Assembly (NCBI RefSeq): GCF_003019675.1
Contig: NZ_CP028105.1
Location: forward strand, 3,054,282-3,118,281
Source of the DNA: Fusobacterium ulcerans
GTDB lineage: Bacteria; Fusobacteriota; Fusobacteriia; Fusobacteriales; Fusobacteriaceae
Length of the DNA stretch: 64,000 nt
Direction of reading: 5' to 3'
Shown here: positions 52,774 to 62,551 of the stretch, piece after piece
Layout: each line of letters begins with the position of its first letter
How positions within the stretch are numbered: position 1 is the stretch's first letter
The notes under the pieces: generated by a model
What the model saw: only the letters and a program-made list of their open reading frames with translations
What the model was told of the DNA's origin: nothing
Databases searched by the model: none
Program-made: the position numbers and the translations under genes

Positions 52774-53646
52774 ATGACAGTACGACACATGAAAATATTT
52801 ATAATGGTTTGTGAATGCAATAGTATCACTTTAGCTGCAAAAAAACTTTTTGTTGCACAGCCAGCAATAAGTTTTGCTATAAAAGAATTAGAAGAATACT
52901 ATGGAGTTAAATTTTTTGACAGAATATCTAAAAAACTATACATTACAGAAAAAGGAAAAGAGTTTTTCAGTTACTCTTCTCAAATAATAAATTTAGTTGA
53001 AGAAATGGAAAACAAAATAAAAAACAATGATACACTAGGTATATTAAAGATAGGTTCAAGTCTGACTATTGGAAAGTATTTTCTAAATGATTATCTAAAA
53101 AAATTTCAGCAAGCATATCCACTTATTCAAACAAATATATGTGTTGAGAATTCAAATATAATAGAAGCTAGAATACTGGATAATCTTTTGGATATTGGTC
53201 TCATAGAAGGAATTGTTCACTCTGACAGCATTGTATCTGAAACATTTTTTGAAGATAGATTAGTTTTTATCTGCAATAAATCTCATCCCTATGCAAAAAA
53301 AGAAAAATTATTATTTAAAGATATTTTAAAAGAAAATTTCATACTGAGAGAAAAAGGAAGCGGAGTCAGAGAAATATTTAATAGTTTCATTACCTCTAAA
53401 GAGTTAGCAGTAAAACCCGGCTGGGAAAGTATAAGTACAGGAGTAATAATTAATGCAGTAAAAAGCAATATGGGAGTCTCCCTCCTTTCATATCAGATGG
53501 TGAAGAAAGAAATAGAAGAGGGAAAATTAGCAATTTTAAATGTAAAAGATGTTGAATTGAAAAGAAAATTTAATATAATTTATCACAAAAATAAGTTTAT
53601 AACACCATCAATAAAAAAATTTATTAATATATGTAAAAATATCTAG
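52774..53646 (+). CDS. LysR-family transcriptional regulator
   Basis: A 290-aa regulator. The N-terminal winged HTH (MTVRHMKIFIMVCECNSITLAAKKLFVAQPAISFAIKELEEYYGVKFFDR) is classic LysR, followed by a periplasmic-binding-like effector domain from residue ~90 (GILKIGSSLTIGKYFL..., DIGLIEGIVHSDSIV). Similar proteins are CysL/YwfK-like. It is divergent from the chromate transporter operon, the usual arrangement for a regulator and its target. The effector may be an oxyanion such as sulfate or chromate, by inference. Confidence 0.92.
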   Translation: MTVRHMKIFIMVCECNSITLAAKKLFVAQPAISFAIKELEEYYGVKFFDRISKKLYITEKGKEFFSYSSQIINLVEEMENKIKNNDTLGILKIGSSLTIGKYFLNDYLKKFQQAYPLIQTNICVENSNIIEARILDNLLDIGLIEGIVHSDSIVSETFFEDRLVFICNKSHPYAKKEKLLFKDILKENFILREKGSGVREIFNSFITSKELAVKPGWESISTGVIINAVKSNMGVSLLSYQMVKKEIEEGKLAILNVKDVELKRKFNIIYHKNKFITPSIKKFINICKNI

Positions 53647-53733
53647 TTTATTTTAATATCCCTTAATTGCTTTTGTTTAATTTTTACTATATACTAACAT
53701 TAGGTACTAATAAAATTTACTGGAGGAGAGATT

Positions 53734-54318
53734 ATGACTAAGATGGAATTTTGGCAGTTAATGGATGTATTTAGAAAAGACAGCAATGGAGATAATGAAA
53801 TATTTCTTCAATCTGCACAAGAATACCTAAGCAGTTGCAATATAGAAGATGTGTGTTACTTTGGAGGATATCTTGGAGCATACATGGAAGCTGTAAATGA
53901 ATGTGTATGGGTAGATATGGCTTGTAAAGTAATCAATGGTTATGTAAGTGATGATACTGGATTATATTTTGCTCTATGGCTTATCTCTCAGGGAGAAGAG
54001 GTCCTAGTTAAATCTCTTATTGATCCTGATTCTTTAGCAGAAGTGCCAAATATTCCTTTTGGAAATGCTGAATTTGAAATGCTTATGAGTATTACTTATG
54101 AATTAATAGGTGAAGAAATGGATATTGATAAAGTTAGCTCTTTTCAAAGGGAATGCTTAGAAATAATAACTCCAGATATTCATTATAAAAACAATGATAA
54201 ATATGGTAATTATGAATACTTTGAAGAGGCAATGGAAGATATTCCAAATGTTCTCCCTAGACTTATTGAAAGAGCAGCCTCGGAAAATTTTGACTGGAAA
54301 AACTTGTATGAATTTTAA
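53734..54318 (+). CDS. DUF4240 protein
   Basis: A 194-aa cytoplasmic protein of the DUF4240 family: KMEFWQLMDVFRKDS at the start, YVSDDTGLYFALWLISQGEEVLVKSLIDPDSLAEVP in the middle (the conserved sDD.f.yFr.WLI.qG), and a variable acidic C-terminus. Family function is unknown; members often lie in polymorphic-toxin or immunity neighbourhoods, which I do not see here. GGAGGAG precedes the ATG. Confidence 0.82.
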   Translation: MTKMEFWQLMDVFRKDSNGDNEIFLQSAQEYLSSCNIEDVCYFGGYLGAYMEAVNECVWVDMACKVINGYVSDDTGLYFALWLISQGEEVLVKSLIDPDSLAEVPNIPFGNAEFEMLMSITYELIGEEMDIDKVSSFQRECLEIITPDIHYKNNDKYGNYEYFEEAMEDIPNVLPRLIERAASENFDWKNLYEF

Positions 54319-54388
54319 ATTTTCCTATTTTTTAAAATAAATGATTTAATTTTTTCAGATAAAATTGCCAGAATATGAATATAATATA

Positions 54389-54420
54389 AAAACCTCAGAT
54401 TTTATTCTGAGGTTTCTCTT
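54389..54420. terminator. Bidirectional terminator
   Basis: AAACCTCAG and CTGAGGTTT form a 9-bp stem between the converging DUF4240 and Hint genes. Confidence 0.85.
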
Positions 54421-54426
54421 TAACTG

Positions 54427-54954
54427 TTACCCTTTCAATTTTTCAAATTCATCCATTAATTTTTTCATCTCTGTCTCTATCTCATTTATTCTTTCATTAT
54501 TTCTATATCTAGTACTTTCTAAATTATTTTGAACTTGAAAATCTCCAACCCAAATGTCATTGCAAATGATAGTACTCATTTCTTCTAATAGTACATTATA
54601 TACTCTAGTATCAGCTTCAACTTCAGCAATAATTTCTATACTTTCCAATTGATTTTCTCTTATAACTACTTTATCCAATGGATTTACTTCTTTAAGTCTT
54701 TTATACCCTTTTTCTGTCATAATTGGATGATTAGATGTTGCTTTTAATATTATTCCATTCACCAGTTTTAACTCACTGATCTTTTCTTCATATCCTGTAT
54801 AAATATCTACAATTCTTTTAGCTCTGGCATCTGGGACTGCTACCATATCACCTATTTTTACTTCTTCAATTCTTTGTTTACTTCCATCAGCCATTGTAAG
54901 TATAGTTCCTTCTGCAAGACATCCGTTTAAGCATTTGCTTTTTAGGTTATTCAT
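54427..54954 (-). CDS. Free-standing Hint (hedgehog/intein-like) domain protein
   Basis: Almost the whole 175-aa protein is a Hint domain. The nucleophile cysteine is in GCLAEGTILTMADGSKQRIEEVKIGDMVAV, block B is ATSNHPIMT with the catalytic histidine, and VYNVLLEE is the late strand. The expected C-terminal His-Asn splice motif is missing; the sequence reads ICNDIWVGDFQVQNN and runs into a charged helix. It could catalyse the N-terminal acyl shift but not full splicing. There are only 11 residues before the cysteine and no toxin domain, unlike most bacterial Hint proteins. Role unknown. Confidence 0.85.
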   Translation of the reverse strand: MNNLKSKCLNGCLAEGTILTMADGSKQRIEEVKIGDMVAVPDARAKRIVDIYTGYEEKISELKLVNGIILKATSNHPIMTEKGYKRLKEVNPLDKVVIRENQLESIEIIAEVEADTRVYNVLLEEMSTIICNDIWVGDFQVQNNLESTRYRNNERINEIETEMKKLMDEFEKLKG

Positions 54955-55042
54955 ATATTCCTCCCTCTATAATGAAGATTATAAATTCATTATAACACCA
55001 TCTCTAAAAGAAAGATACTCTATTACCTAATCAGCTCAAACC

Positions 55043-57058
55043 TTATCCATTCAATCCTTTAATATACTCATTATATTTTTTTCTCAAATCTTGCAGTTTT
55101 TCAGTTGTTTCTTTTATTTTTGTATCAACATTCTCTATATTTTTATCAAGTGATATCAGCTTTATAATATATTCTTTTCCTTGTACTGAAGTACTTCCAA
55201 CAGTATCAATATTTCTTCTCATTCTGTCTTGTTCTTTTATATAATTTTCACGTAAATCAGACATTTCTTTATGTTTCATTTGAATTTCTTCCATTTCACC
55301 ATACATAGTTGCAGCTTTTACAAAAAACTCTCGAATATTGGGAGATATTTCTTTATTTGTTGAATAGTATACTAAGTTATCCTTAGAAAAATTGGCAATA
55401 CTTGTACTGGTTAGCTTTACCACTTCTTCTTTTACAAGAATTTTTGCTTCACTGCCATTTTTTATTTTCACATCAAAACGATATAAAGCACCAGTTTTCT
55501 CCATATATTTTTGCGGTTCTATTAATTTTGAATTATTCATAATAGGATGCTCTACCACAATATTCTTATCTTTAGTACTATTATTTTTGAATGTATAGAC
55601 TTTTTCATAAACATGTTTTATGCTTATATTTAAAACGCCTTTAACCACTGTTACAGTATCTGTTTTAGCTGTTTCTGAAGCTGATACTGTTCCAGTTACA
55701 GAAAGATCATCTCCATAAGCTATCATTCTTTCATCATTCTCAGGTAAAAATTCTAAAAGTGCATCTCCTACATATGTCCCATCATCATATATTGTAATAG
55801 GGCCTGCTGGTAATTTCATTCCAGAATTATTTTTAAATTTCACTCCAAGTGCTGGATTAGAACTGACACCATATCCTGCATTTCTTCCATCAAATATAGA
55901 TACTTTCTTTGCATCAAAATTAGTCTGTACTAATGGAATCATTGCACTTTGCTGTCTCTCCAAAGTAACGGGTTTTGGTGTTGTAAACACAAACATATCA
56001 CCAGCGTTTCTAGTATTAGTTACTTCTTGATGAACATTCCCTGCAAAAGCCATAGGAGACTTCATCATTTTCCTTCCATTTATATTAATTTCTGAAGCAA
56101 GAACTTCCTTGCTCATCTCTATATTATCCTCTCCAACATAATATGTATCCACCATACCGCTTTCATATGTCCTAGCTTGTGCAAATCCAGCAATTGACAG
56201 AGGAATAATAGGTCTATTCAGATGATATGGTGCATATAGTTCTTGTATAAATGATACAGGTTTTCCTGTGACAAGAGATAGTTCCACATTATCCCAGTCC
56301 ATTTCGCCTACATTGTCCACTATTGCCCAACCTTGAAGATATGGTTTTTCACCAGCCAAATCAAATCTATAAGTAGCTTTCCATACAGGAGCTGCTATTA
56401 CATAACTAAATTCTATATCTCTTTTTTTATCTCCAGAAAGATTGATATTTATATTTTTTATATTGCTATTTTTAGAATTCAATATTAGATCAAGTGCCCT
56501 GTTCATATCATCAGTTATTTTTGGATCTGTAAAACTATAGGATATAATTTCATCTGTTTTTATAGTTTGAATTTGACCTTCACTTAATATAGAAAGACTG
56601 GATATTTCTGCTGCCTCATCTCCTATTTTTACTTTTTTAATTCTAGCTCCTATTATTTTTCCTGTTATTTCTCTAGTGGCTGTAATCTTTACCTCTGCTC
56701 CTCTTAATGAATTTAATATCTCTTCAATAGAGGGATTATTATTAAGATCAATACTCAAGCTGGCAAGAGTCCTTTTCACAGTCTCTTCTGAAGGATAATT
56801 TATCACTGGTAAAGCAGTATTAGGATCATATATAATAATAGATTTTAATACATCATTTAAAGCACTTGTTTCAAATGGCAATGTTAATTTCGATGCATTT
56901 TCAATAGTTCCCTTGTGCTCAAAATATCCTACCCCTGATGAATATAATGTTACTTTCTTTATTGGTACATCTGCATTTTTTACTGTGTTATTAGCTTCTA
57001 GATTCATGGTTCCTCCTATTATTAGACCTGCTAAAATTAATAAAACCTTTGATTTCAT
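55043..57058 (-). CDS. Exported DUF4139-domain protein
   Basis: A 671-aa secreted or periplasmic protein. A signal peptide (KSKVLLILAGLIIGGTMNLEA) is followed by an N-terminal beta domain (PIKKVTLYSSGVGYFEHKG, the DUF4140-like start) and the DUF4139 region with SYVIAAPVWKATYRFDL and WAIVDNVGEMDWDNVELSLVTGKPVSF. A coiled coil lies at ~600-671. Relatives are called mucoidy inhibitor MuiA-like, with no proven function. Start 57058 is well placed after AGGAGG. Confidence 0.87.
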   Translation of the reverse strand: MKSKVLLILAGLIIGGTMNLEANNTVKNADVPIKKVTLYSSGVGYFEHKGTIENASKLTLPFETSALNDVLKSIIIYDPNTALPVINYPSEETVKRTLASLSIDLNNNPSIEEILNSLRGAEVKITATREITGKIIGARIKKVKIGDEAAEISSLSILSEGQIQTIKTDEIISYSFTDPKITDDMNRALDLILNSKNSNIKNININLSGDKKRDIEFSYVIAAPVWKATYRFDLAGEKPYLQGWAIVDNVGEMDWDNVELSLVTGKPVSFIQELYAPYHLNRPIIPLSIAGFAQARTYESGMVDTYYVGEDNIEMSKEVLASEININGRKMMKSPMAFAGNVHQEVTNTRNAGDMFVFTTPKPVTLERQQSAMIPLVQTNFDAKKVSIFDGRNAGYGVSSNPALGVKFKNNSGMKLPAGPITIYDDGTYVGDALLEFLPENDERMIAYGDDLSVTGTVSASETAKTDTVTVVKGVLNISIKHVYEKVYTFKNNSTKDKNIVVEHPIMNNSKLIEPQKYMEKTGALYRFDVKIKNGSEAKILVKEEVVKLTSTSIANFSKDNLVYYSTNKEISPNIREFFVKAATMYGEMEEIQMKHKEMSDLRENYIKEQDRMRRNIDTVGSTSVQGKEYIIKLISLDKNIENVDTKIKETTEKLQDLRKKYNEYIKGLNG

Positions 57059-57077
57059 TATACCTCCTATCATGTTA

Positions 57078-57479
57078 TTACAACAGAGATTTTTTATATG
57101 AAATTTTTTTAAAAATTTGATACAAAAAACCTTCTAAATAACAAACTAAAAATGTAACAACAAAAGCAAATGAAAGTATTTCTGTCATTTTTACTTCATT
57201 TGTATATCCTTGTTCAGAAAAAACTTTTGTCATAAATCCTATAGATTTTCCTGTTATAAAACTAATGATTACATATCCAAGAAAATATTTTATTTTAAAA
57301 GATTTATCTTTTAGTTTATATAAGAAAATAATAATGTAAAAAATAACATTTCCGTAATTTCTTATTTTATCTAAATCCACTTCTCCATAAAGTACTGAAA
57401 ATAAAACACTTAAACCTAGTGCAATAATATTAAAGCTTACTCCACTCCAAAATACAAACATATCAATTTTTTTAAACAC
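57078..57479 (-). CDS. Small membrane protein, unknown
   Basis: A 133-aa protein with four hydrophobic segments (FWSGVSFNIIALGLSVLFSVL, NVIFYIIIFLY, YFLGYVIISFITG, ILSFAFVVTFLVCYL). No family recognised. It precedes the DUF4139 gene by 19 bases on the same strand and AGGAGGAATT lies before its ATG, so the two may share a transcript. Confidence 0.7.
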   Translation of the reverse strand: MFKKIDMFVFWSGVSFNIIALGLSVLFSVLYGEVDLDKIRNYGNVIFYIIIFLYKLKDKSFKIKYFLGYVIISFITGKSIGFMTKVFSEQGYTNEVKMTEILSFAFVVTFLVCYLEGFLYQIFKKISYKKSLL

Positions 57480-57962
57480 AAATTCCTCCTAAAGATTAAC
57501 AAACTTTATTTATATAATATCCTATTTCACTCAAAACATCTACTATTATAATAATTTCAATAACTTAAAAAAGTATTTCTTTCAATCTTTAAGACTATGA
57601 CACAATCAAAGTTAAATATAATAAAAATAAAATATATTAATTATTCCCTAAAACAGCAGCTAAAAATATAATATCTGAAAGAAAAATTATAAAAATGAGA
57701 ACTATTCCTTAATTTATTTTTTTGATTTTATAACTATCTCCTAGAAAAGTATATAAAAGATTATTCAGAAAAAAATAGAGGGATAGAATATGTTTATCAA
57801 CTTCTTATTTTTAGAAGAAATTTAAAGTTGGGCGAAATATTTTATTTGAAACTATAAAAAAAGTTGGCATCTTGCCTTTAATAGAATGGATGCAGAGCAT
57901 ATACGAATAAATTATTTAAAAAAAACCACAGATTTAATATCCGTGGTTTTTATAAAGAAAAT
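57480..57962. other. Gene-free stretch
   Basis: These 483 bases contain no coding frame that looks real. The only structured element is the terminator at 57921-57951; the remainder is AT-rich and probably includes the promoter of the 133-aa gene. Confidence 0.6.
57921..57951 (-). terminator. Terminator of the aroK-SDR pair
   Basis: AAAAACCAC-a-GAT and ATC-c-GTGGTTTTT pair around a short loop, just after the SDR stop codon on the minus strand. Confidence 0.8.
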
Positions 57963-58745
57963 TTATTTTTTATATACAGTACGTCCATCAGCTTGGAACA
58001 TAGGAGTCATAACTATCTCTGGGATTTGTACGTTATCAGGAAGATTACAGATATATGTAACTGTATCAGCTATATCATCTGGAGTAAGAGCTTCTATTCC
58101 TTTATATACTTTCTCGGCTTTATCCTTATCTCCTTTAAATCTTATTACACTGAAGTTAGTTTCAACTAATCCAGGTTTTATATTAGTTACTTTTACTTTT
58201 GTATCAACTAAATCTATTCTAAGTCCATCAGAAAGAGTTTTTACAGCTGCTTTAGAAGCACAATATACTGCTCCTCCTGCATATGCAGCATCTCCAGCTA
58301 CTGATCCCATATTTATTACAAGAGCTGGTTTATCTCTTTCAATCATTCCAGGAACTACTTCTCTTATCATATAAAGCATACCTTTTACATTTGTGTCTAT
58401 AACTGCATCTATATCTTCTGCTGAATTAGAATACACTTTTTCCATACCTAGAGCAAGTCCTGCATTATTTACAAGAATGTCTATATTTTTCCATTCTCCT
58501 TCAAGAGCAGCTATCTTCTCAGCGACTTCATTATAGTTTCTTGCATCAAGTTGTATAGGCAATACTTTTACACCATATTTTTTTTCTATTTCATTTTTAA
58601 CTTCATTTAATACTTCAGTTCTTCTTCCAGTAAGAATAAGGTCAACTCCCATTCCTGCAAGCTTTTCCGCACAAGATTTTCCTATCCCACTTGTAGCTCC
58701 AGTAATTAAAGCAAGCTTCCCCTTTAAACGATTTTCATTGCACAT
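57963..58745 (-). CDS. Short-chain dehydrogenase/reductase (YdfG-like)
   Basis: A 260-aa classical SDR. LITGATSGIGKSCAEKLA is the TGxxxGIG cofactor loop, LVNNAGLALG the NNAG motif, and SSVAGDAAYAGGAVYCASKAA-type sequence holds the catalytic Ser-Tyr-Lys (the Ser is in MGSVAG, Tyr-Lys in YCASKAA). The C-terminus KPGLVETNFSVIRFKGD is typical of the YdfG/serine-3-hydroxy-acid dehydrogenases. The substrate is likely a 3-hydroxy acid by similarity. It follows aroK by 18 bases. Confidence 0.9.
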   Translation of the reverse strand: MCNENRLKGKLALITGATSGIGKSCAEKLAGMGVDLILTGRRTEVLNEVKNEIEKKYGVKVLPIQLDARNYNEVAEKIAALEGEWKNIDILVNNAGLALGMEKVYSNSAEDIDAVIDTNVKGMLYMIREVVPGMIERDKPALVINMGSVAGDAAYAGGAVYCASKAAVKTLSDGLRIDLVDTKVKVTNIKPGLVETNFSVIRFKGDKDKAEKVYKGIEALTPDDIADTVTYICNLPDNVQIPEIVMTPMFQADGRTVYKK

Positions 58746-58763
58746 AAAAAATCCCTCCTTATT

Positions 58764-59282
58764 TTAACTGTTATAAATATAAGCTTCTTTTATCTTTTCC
58801 GCAGTATCGTACATATTACTTTCTACATCTATTCTCACACTGAAATCTGCTGATATTCTATAAAGTATCTCTCTTTTAGAATGAAGCTCCTTTATCTTCT
58901 CAAACATATCCTCTACATTGAGAAGAGGTCTTCCCTTACTATGTCTTACTCTTTCATATATACATTCAATCGTACAATCAAGATACACAATAAACGAAGT
59001 TTCCCTTAGAGTTTTGATATTTTCATTGTCTATTATGACTCCTCCACCAGTAGCAATAACTATATTATTATCTAAAGATTCCTCATAAACAATCTCTCTC
59101 TCTAATTTTCTGAAATAAGCTTCTCCCTTTTCCTCAAATATTTCAGGGATTGTTTTTTTCTCTCTTGCAGAGATCATTTTATCTATATCAATAAATTTCA
59201 TATCTAAGTATTTGGCTAGAACTCTGCCTATAGTGCTTTTTCCACTTCCCATAAAACCAATTAGAGCTATATTATCCTTCAT
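58764..59282 (-). CDS. aroK: Shikimate kinase
   Basis: It phosphorylates shikimate in chorismate synthesis. The 172-aa protein has [18 protein letters not shown] (Walker A), FIDIDKMI, the substrate arginine region in [17 protein letters not shown] and the lid RHSKGRPLL. All residues are standard. It begins the leftward aroK-SDR pair. It is isolated from other aro genes in this window. Confidence 0.95.
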   Translation of the reverse strand: MKDNIALIGFMGSGKSTIGRVLAKYLDMKFIDIDKMISAREKKTIPEIFEEKGEAYFRKLEREIVYEESLDNNIVIATGGGVIIDNENIKTLRETSFIVYLDCTIECIYERVRHSKGRPLLNVEDMFEKIKELHSKREILYRISADFSVRIDVESNMYDTAEKIKEAYIYNS

Positions 59283-59428
59283 TCGTTCCTCCTTCGGTAA
59301 TTATACCATTTCTTTAGTATAATTTAAAGTTTAAATCTAGAAATATTTTGAAATTATTTGTCTATTGTTTTTTTTCCGATTTATAAGTATAATTTAGGAA
59401 ATAATATCAATTTTGTTTGGAGGAAAAA

Positions 59429-60856
59429 ATGCTAGATAAAGTTTTGATTATCAACACTGGTGGAACTATTGGGATGGTAAATAGTGAAAAAGGGGATCCA
59501 AATAGTCCGTTAAGACCAGCTAATGACTGGAATGAAATTGCAAAAGAACACCCTATTCTTGAAAAATTCTCAACAGATTATTATCAGTTCTCTCCATTGA
59601 TCGATTCATCAGATATGTCCCCAGAAGTATGGATTAAAATAGCTGGTATAATTGAAAAAAATTATGAAAACTACAGAGGTTTTGTTGTCCTACATGGAAC
59701 TGATACTATGGCCTTTACAGCTTCTGCTCTCTCATTCATGCTTAAAAATCTTGATAAGCCAGTGGTTCTTACTGGATCACAAGTACCTCTGCAATTTCCA
59801 AGAAGTGACGCTCTTCAAAATCTTATCACGGCTATACAAATAGCAGGTAATGACCTGTATGGTGTAAAACTTGTTCCTGAAGTTTGTATTTTCTTTAGAG
59901 ATACTCTAATGAGAGGAAACAGATCAAGAAAAATAGATGCTACTAATTATTTTGGATTCTCTTCTCCTAATTATCCAGCTATTGGAGAAATTGGTGGAGA
60001 TATTAGAATAATAAAAGATAGAATTCTTGACAGACCAGCAAGTAAAAATTTTTATGTAGATGGAAAAATGAACAGCAAGGTTATTATTCTTGAATTATTC
60101 CCTGGGTTAAATCCACAATATTTAAAAAGTATATTTGAAAATACCAATGAAATAAAAGGAGTTATCTTAAAAACTTTTGGAAATGGAAACGCCCCTACTA
60201 GTGAAGAATTTTTGAATGTGCTTAAATATATTTCATCTAAAGGCATAGTTATAGTAGATATCACTCAGTGTACAAAAGGTTTTGTAAAAATGGGATTATA
60301 TGAAGCAAGTGCAAAACTGACAGATGCTGGAGTAATAAGTGGTGTAGATTTGACTCCAGAAGCTGCTGTTACAAAATTGATGTACCTTATAGGAAAAGGA
60401 TATGATACTGAAGAAATAAAAAGACTTATGCAGATAGATATGTGTGGAGAACAAACTATCAGCCAGTATAATTTTGTTTTTGAAAATACTTCCTCTGCTC
60501 CTTCAGACAACTTTGAACTTGAAGTATCTATTCCAGATACATTAAGAGAAGAGGATCTATTTGAAGCAGTAGTGAGAATGAAAGAGATAGCAGACAGAGA
60601 ATTTATTGATAAGGAATTAAATATTTCTGTTGCTATTGAGGGAAAAAATCATCATGAAAATGAAAAAATGCTAAAAATAAATAACAAAATAAGTAAAATA
60701 ATTGCTGCTGATAAGAAAAGCCTTCATACAATTTTCAATCATTCTATAAAAAGTATTATCGATGAAAATGATACATTGAAGATAAAAATAAATAGCAATA
60801 TGAAAATCAGTTGGAAAAAAATTAATTTTTCTGTTTACTCTGAATGCCTAAAATGA
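59429..60856 (+). CDS. ansA: Type I L-asparaginase with a C-terminal extension
   Basis: It hydrolyses asparagine to aspartate and ammonia. The N-terminal ~340 residues are a complete AnsA: LIINTGGTIGMV (first catalytic Thr), VVLHGTDTMAFTASAL (second Thr and Asp), VVLTGSQVPL, and GVILKTFGNGNAP. After this follow ~130 residues (SVPDTLREEDLFEAVVRMK-like to SVYSECLK) not needed by ordinary 330-345-aa type I enzymes; it is mixed alpha/beta and unassigned. No signal peptide, so cytoplasmic. The start follows GGAGG by five bases. Next downstream is aspartase, so the pair makes fumarate and ammonia from asparagine. Confidence 0.92.
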   Translation: MLDKVLIINTGGTIGMVNSEKGDPNSPLRPANDWNEIAKEHPILEKFSTDYYQFSPLIDSSDMSPEVWIKIAGIIEKNYENYRGFVVLHGTDTMAFTASALSFMLKNLDKPVVLTGSQVPLQFPRSDALQNLITAIQIAGNDLYGVKLVPEVCIFFRDTLMRGNRSRKIDATNYFGFSSPNYPAIGEIGGDIRIIKDRILDRPASKNFYVDGKMNSKVIILELFPGLNPQYLKSIFENTNEIKGVILKTFGNGNAPTSEEFLNVLKYISSKGIVIVDITQCTKGFVKMGLYEASAKLTDAGVISGVDLTPEAAVTKLMYLIGKGYDTEEIKRLMQIDMCGEQTISQYNFVFENTSSAPSDNFELEVSIPDTLREEDLFEAVVRMKEIADREFIDKELNISVAIEGKNHHENEKMLKINNKISKIIAADKKSLHTIFNHSIKSIIDENDTLKIKINSNMKISWKKINFSVYSECLK

Positions 60857-60965
60857 TATAATAATTTTGTGACAAGATATTTTCATAACATTAAAAAAAA
60901 ATATGTTTATTTTCATTTTTATTAAATAAATATATAATTATTTAATTGGTATATTCTTATGGCGA

Positions 60966-60993
60966 ACTTCATATATTTTTTGAAGCTTTTTTT
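60966..60993 (+). terminator. Weak terminator after asparaginase
   Basis: CTTCA pairs with TGAAG around an AT loop and CTTTTTTT follows. The stem is short, so some read-through into aspA is possible. Confidence 0.5.
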
Positions 60994-61006
60994 GGTACTT
61001 TCTATC

Positions 61007-61035
61007 TTGAAAAATATTCATTTACCCTGTATCAT
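61007..61035 (+). promoter_or_regulatory. Promoter of aspA
   Basis: TTGAAA (61007-61012) and TATCAT (61030-61035) are 17 bases apart, 32 bases before the ATG. Confidence 0.65.
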
Positions 61036-61067
61036 TATTGTGAGGATAAAATTTAGGAGGGGTAAGA

Positions 61068-62489
61068 ATGATAAAATACAGATTAGAAAGTGATTCAATT
61101 GGAACTTTAGAGGTGCCAGCAGACGCATATTATGGAGTACAATCTCTTAGAGGACAAAATAACTTCCACATTACTGGTTACAAAGTAAGTGATACTTTTA
61201 TAAAAGCATTAGCATATGTAAAAAAAGCAACATCAAAAGCAAACTATGAAGCTGGAGTTATCAGTCAAGAAGTAGAAGCTGCTATGATAAAAGCTGCTGA
61301 CGAAATCATCGCTGGAGGATTCAGAGATCAATTCATCACTGATGTTATCCAAGGTGGAGCAGGAACTTCTATGAACATGAACATGAATGAAGTTATTGCT
61401 AACAGAGCTAATGAAATATTAGGTGGAGAACTTGGAAAATATGACAGATGTCATCCAAATGACCATGTAAACTATGGACAATCAACTAACGACGTTGTTC
61501 CAACTGCTGGAAAACTAACAGTTCAATTTATGATAAAAGATTTATTAGTTTCTTTACAAGAACTTTTCGATACATTACAAGCTAAAGGAGACGAATTCGA
61601 CCATGTAATTAAAATGGGAAGAACTCACCTTCAAGATGCTGTACCTATTAGATTAGGACAAGAATTCAGAGCATTCTCTGGACCAGTAGCAAGAGATATC
61701 AAAAGAATCAAAGGAGCAGTAGAAGAGCTTACTTATGTAAATATGGGAGCAACTGCTGTTGGAACTGGTATCAATGCTGACGTTAACTATGTAGGAAACG
61801 TTGTAAGAATTCTTTCAGAAGTTTCTGGATTTGATTTCAAACAATCTCCAGACCTAGTTGATGGAACTAGAAACCTTGACAGTTTTGTATGGTTATCTTC
61901 TGCACTAAAAACTTGTGCTGTAAACCTATCAAAAACTGCTAACGATTTAAGACTTATGGCTTCTGGACCAAAAGCTGGACTAGCTGAAATCTCTTTACCT
62001 CAACAACAGCCTGGTTCTTCAATCATGCCTGGTAAAGTAAACCCAGTTATTCCTGAAGTATTAAACCAAGTATGTTTCCAAATATTCGGAAACGACATTA
62101 CTATAGTAAAAGCTGCTGAAGCAGGACAATTAGAATTAAACGTATTTGAACCAGTTTTATTCTTCAACTTATTCCAATCAATAGAAATATTGAAAAATGG
62201 AATCAACACTTTCATAGAAAACTGTTTGAAAGGAATCACAGCTCAAGAAGAAAACTGTAAAGGTTGGGTAGATAGAAGTGTTGGTATCATCACAGCTCTT
62301 AACCCACATATTGGATATAAAAATGCAGCTGAAATAGCTAAATTATCTATAAAAACTGGAACTCCAGTTGCACAAATAGTTCTTGAAAGAGGATTATTAA
62401 GCAAAGAGGATCTAGATATTATTTTAAATCCGTTTGAAATGACTAAACCTGGAATCCCTGGAAAAGAACTTTTAAACAAAAACAAATAA
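61068..62489 (+). CDS. aspA: Aspartate ammonia-lyase (aspartase)
   Basis: It deaminates aspartate to fumarate. The 473-aa protein belongs to the fumarase/aspartase family: IGTLEVPADAYYGVQSLRG, GGAGTSMNMNMNEVIANRA, the catalytic signature GSSIMPGKVNPVIPEVLNQV and GRTHLQDAVPIRLGQEF. The combination MNMNEVIANRA...GGELG and PVIPEVLNQV favours aspartase over fumarase. Codon use is visibly different from its neighbours: more C-ending codons such as AAC and TTC, the sign of a highly expressed gene. AGGAGGGG precedes the ATG. Confidence 0.95.
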   Translation: MIKYRLESDSIGTLEVPADAYYGVQSLRGQNNFHITGYKVSDTFIKALAYVKKATSKANYEAGVISQEVEAAMIKAADEIIAGGFRDQFITDVIQGGAGTSMNMNMNEVIANRANEILGGELGKYDRCHPNDHVNYGQSTNDVVPTAGKLTVQFMIKDLLVSLQELFDTLQAKGDEFDHVIKMGRTHLQDAVPIRLGQEFRAFSGPVARDIKRIKGAVEELTYVNMGATAVGTGINADVNYVGNVVRILSEVSGFDFKQSPDLVDGTRNLDSFVWLSSALKTCAVNLSKTANDLRLMASGPKAGLAEISLPQQQPGSSIMPGKVNPVIPEVLNQVCFQIFGNDITIVKAAEAGQLELNVFEPVLFFNLFQSIEILKNGINTFIENCLKGITAQEENCKGWVDRSVGIITALNPHIGYKNAAEIAKLSIKTGTPVAQIVLERGLLSKEDLDIILNPFEMTKPGIPGKELLNKNK

Positions 62490-62516
62490 TAGCTCACAAA
62501 CCGTCAATCATTCATA

Positions 62517-62551
62517 AAAAAAACTCCCTGTCCATGCAGGGAGTTTTTTTA
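62517..62551 (+). terminator. Terminator of aspA
   Basis: ACTCCCTG (62523-62530) and CAGGGAGT (62537-62544) form an 8-bp stem extended by A/T runs, with seven T after it. Confidence 0.92.

Noticed and set aside
61068-62489. Recent horizontal transfer of aspA because its codon use differs from neighbours.
   Set aside because: The bias towards C-ending codons in AAC, TTC and ATC is the usual mark of high expression, and the gene has standard local promoter and terminator signals.
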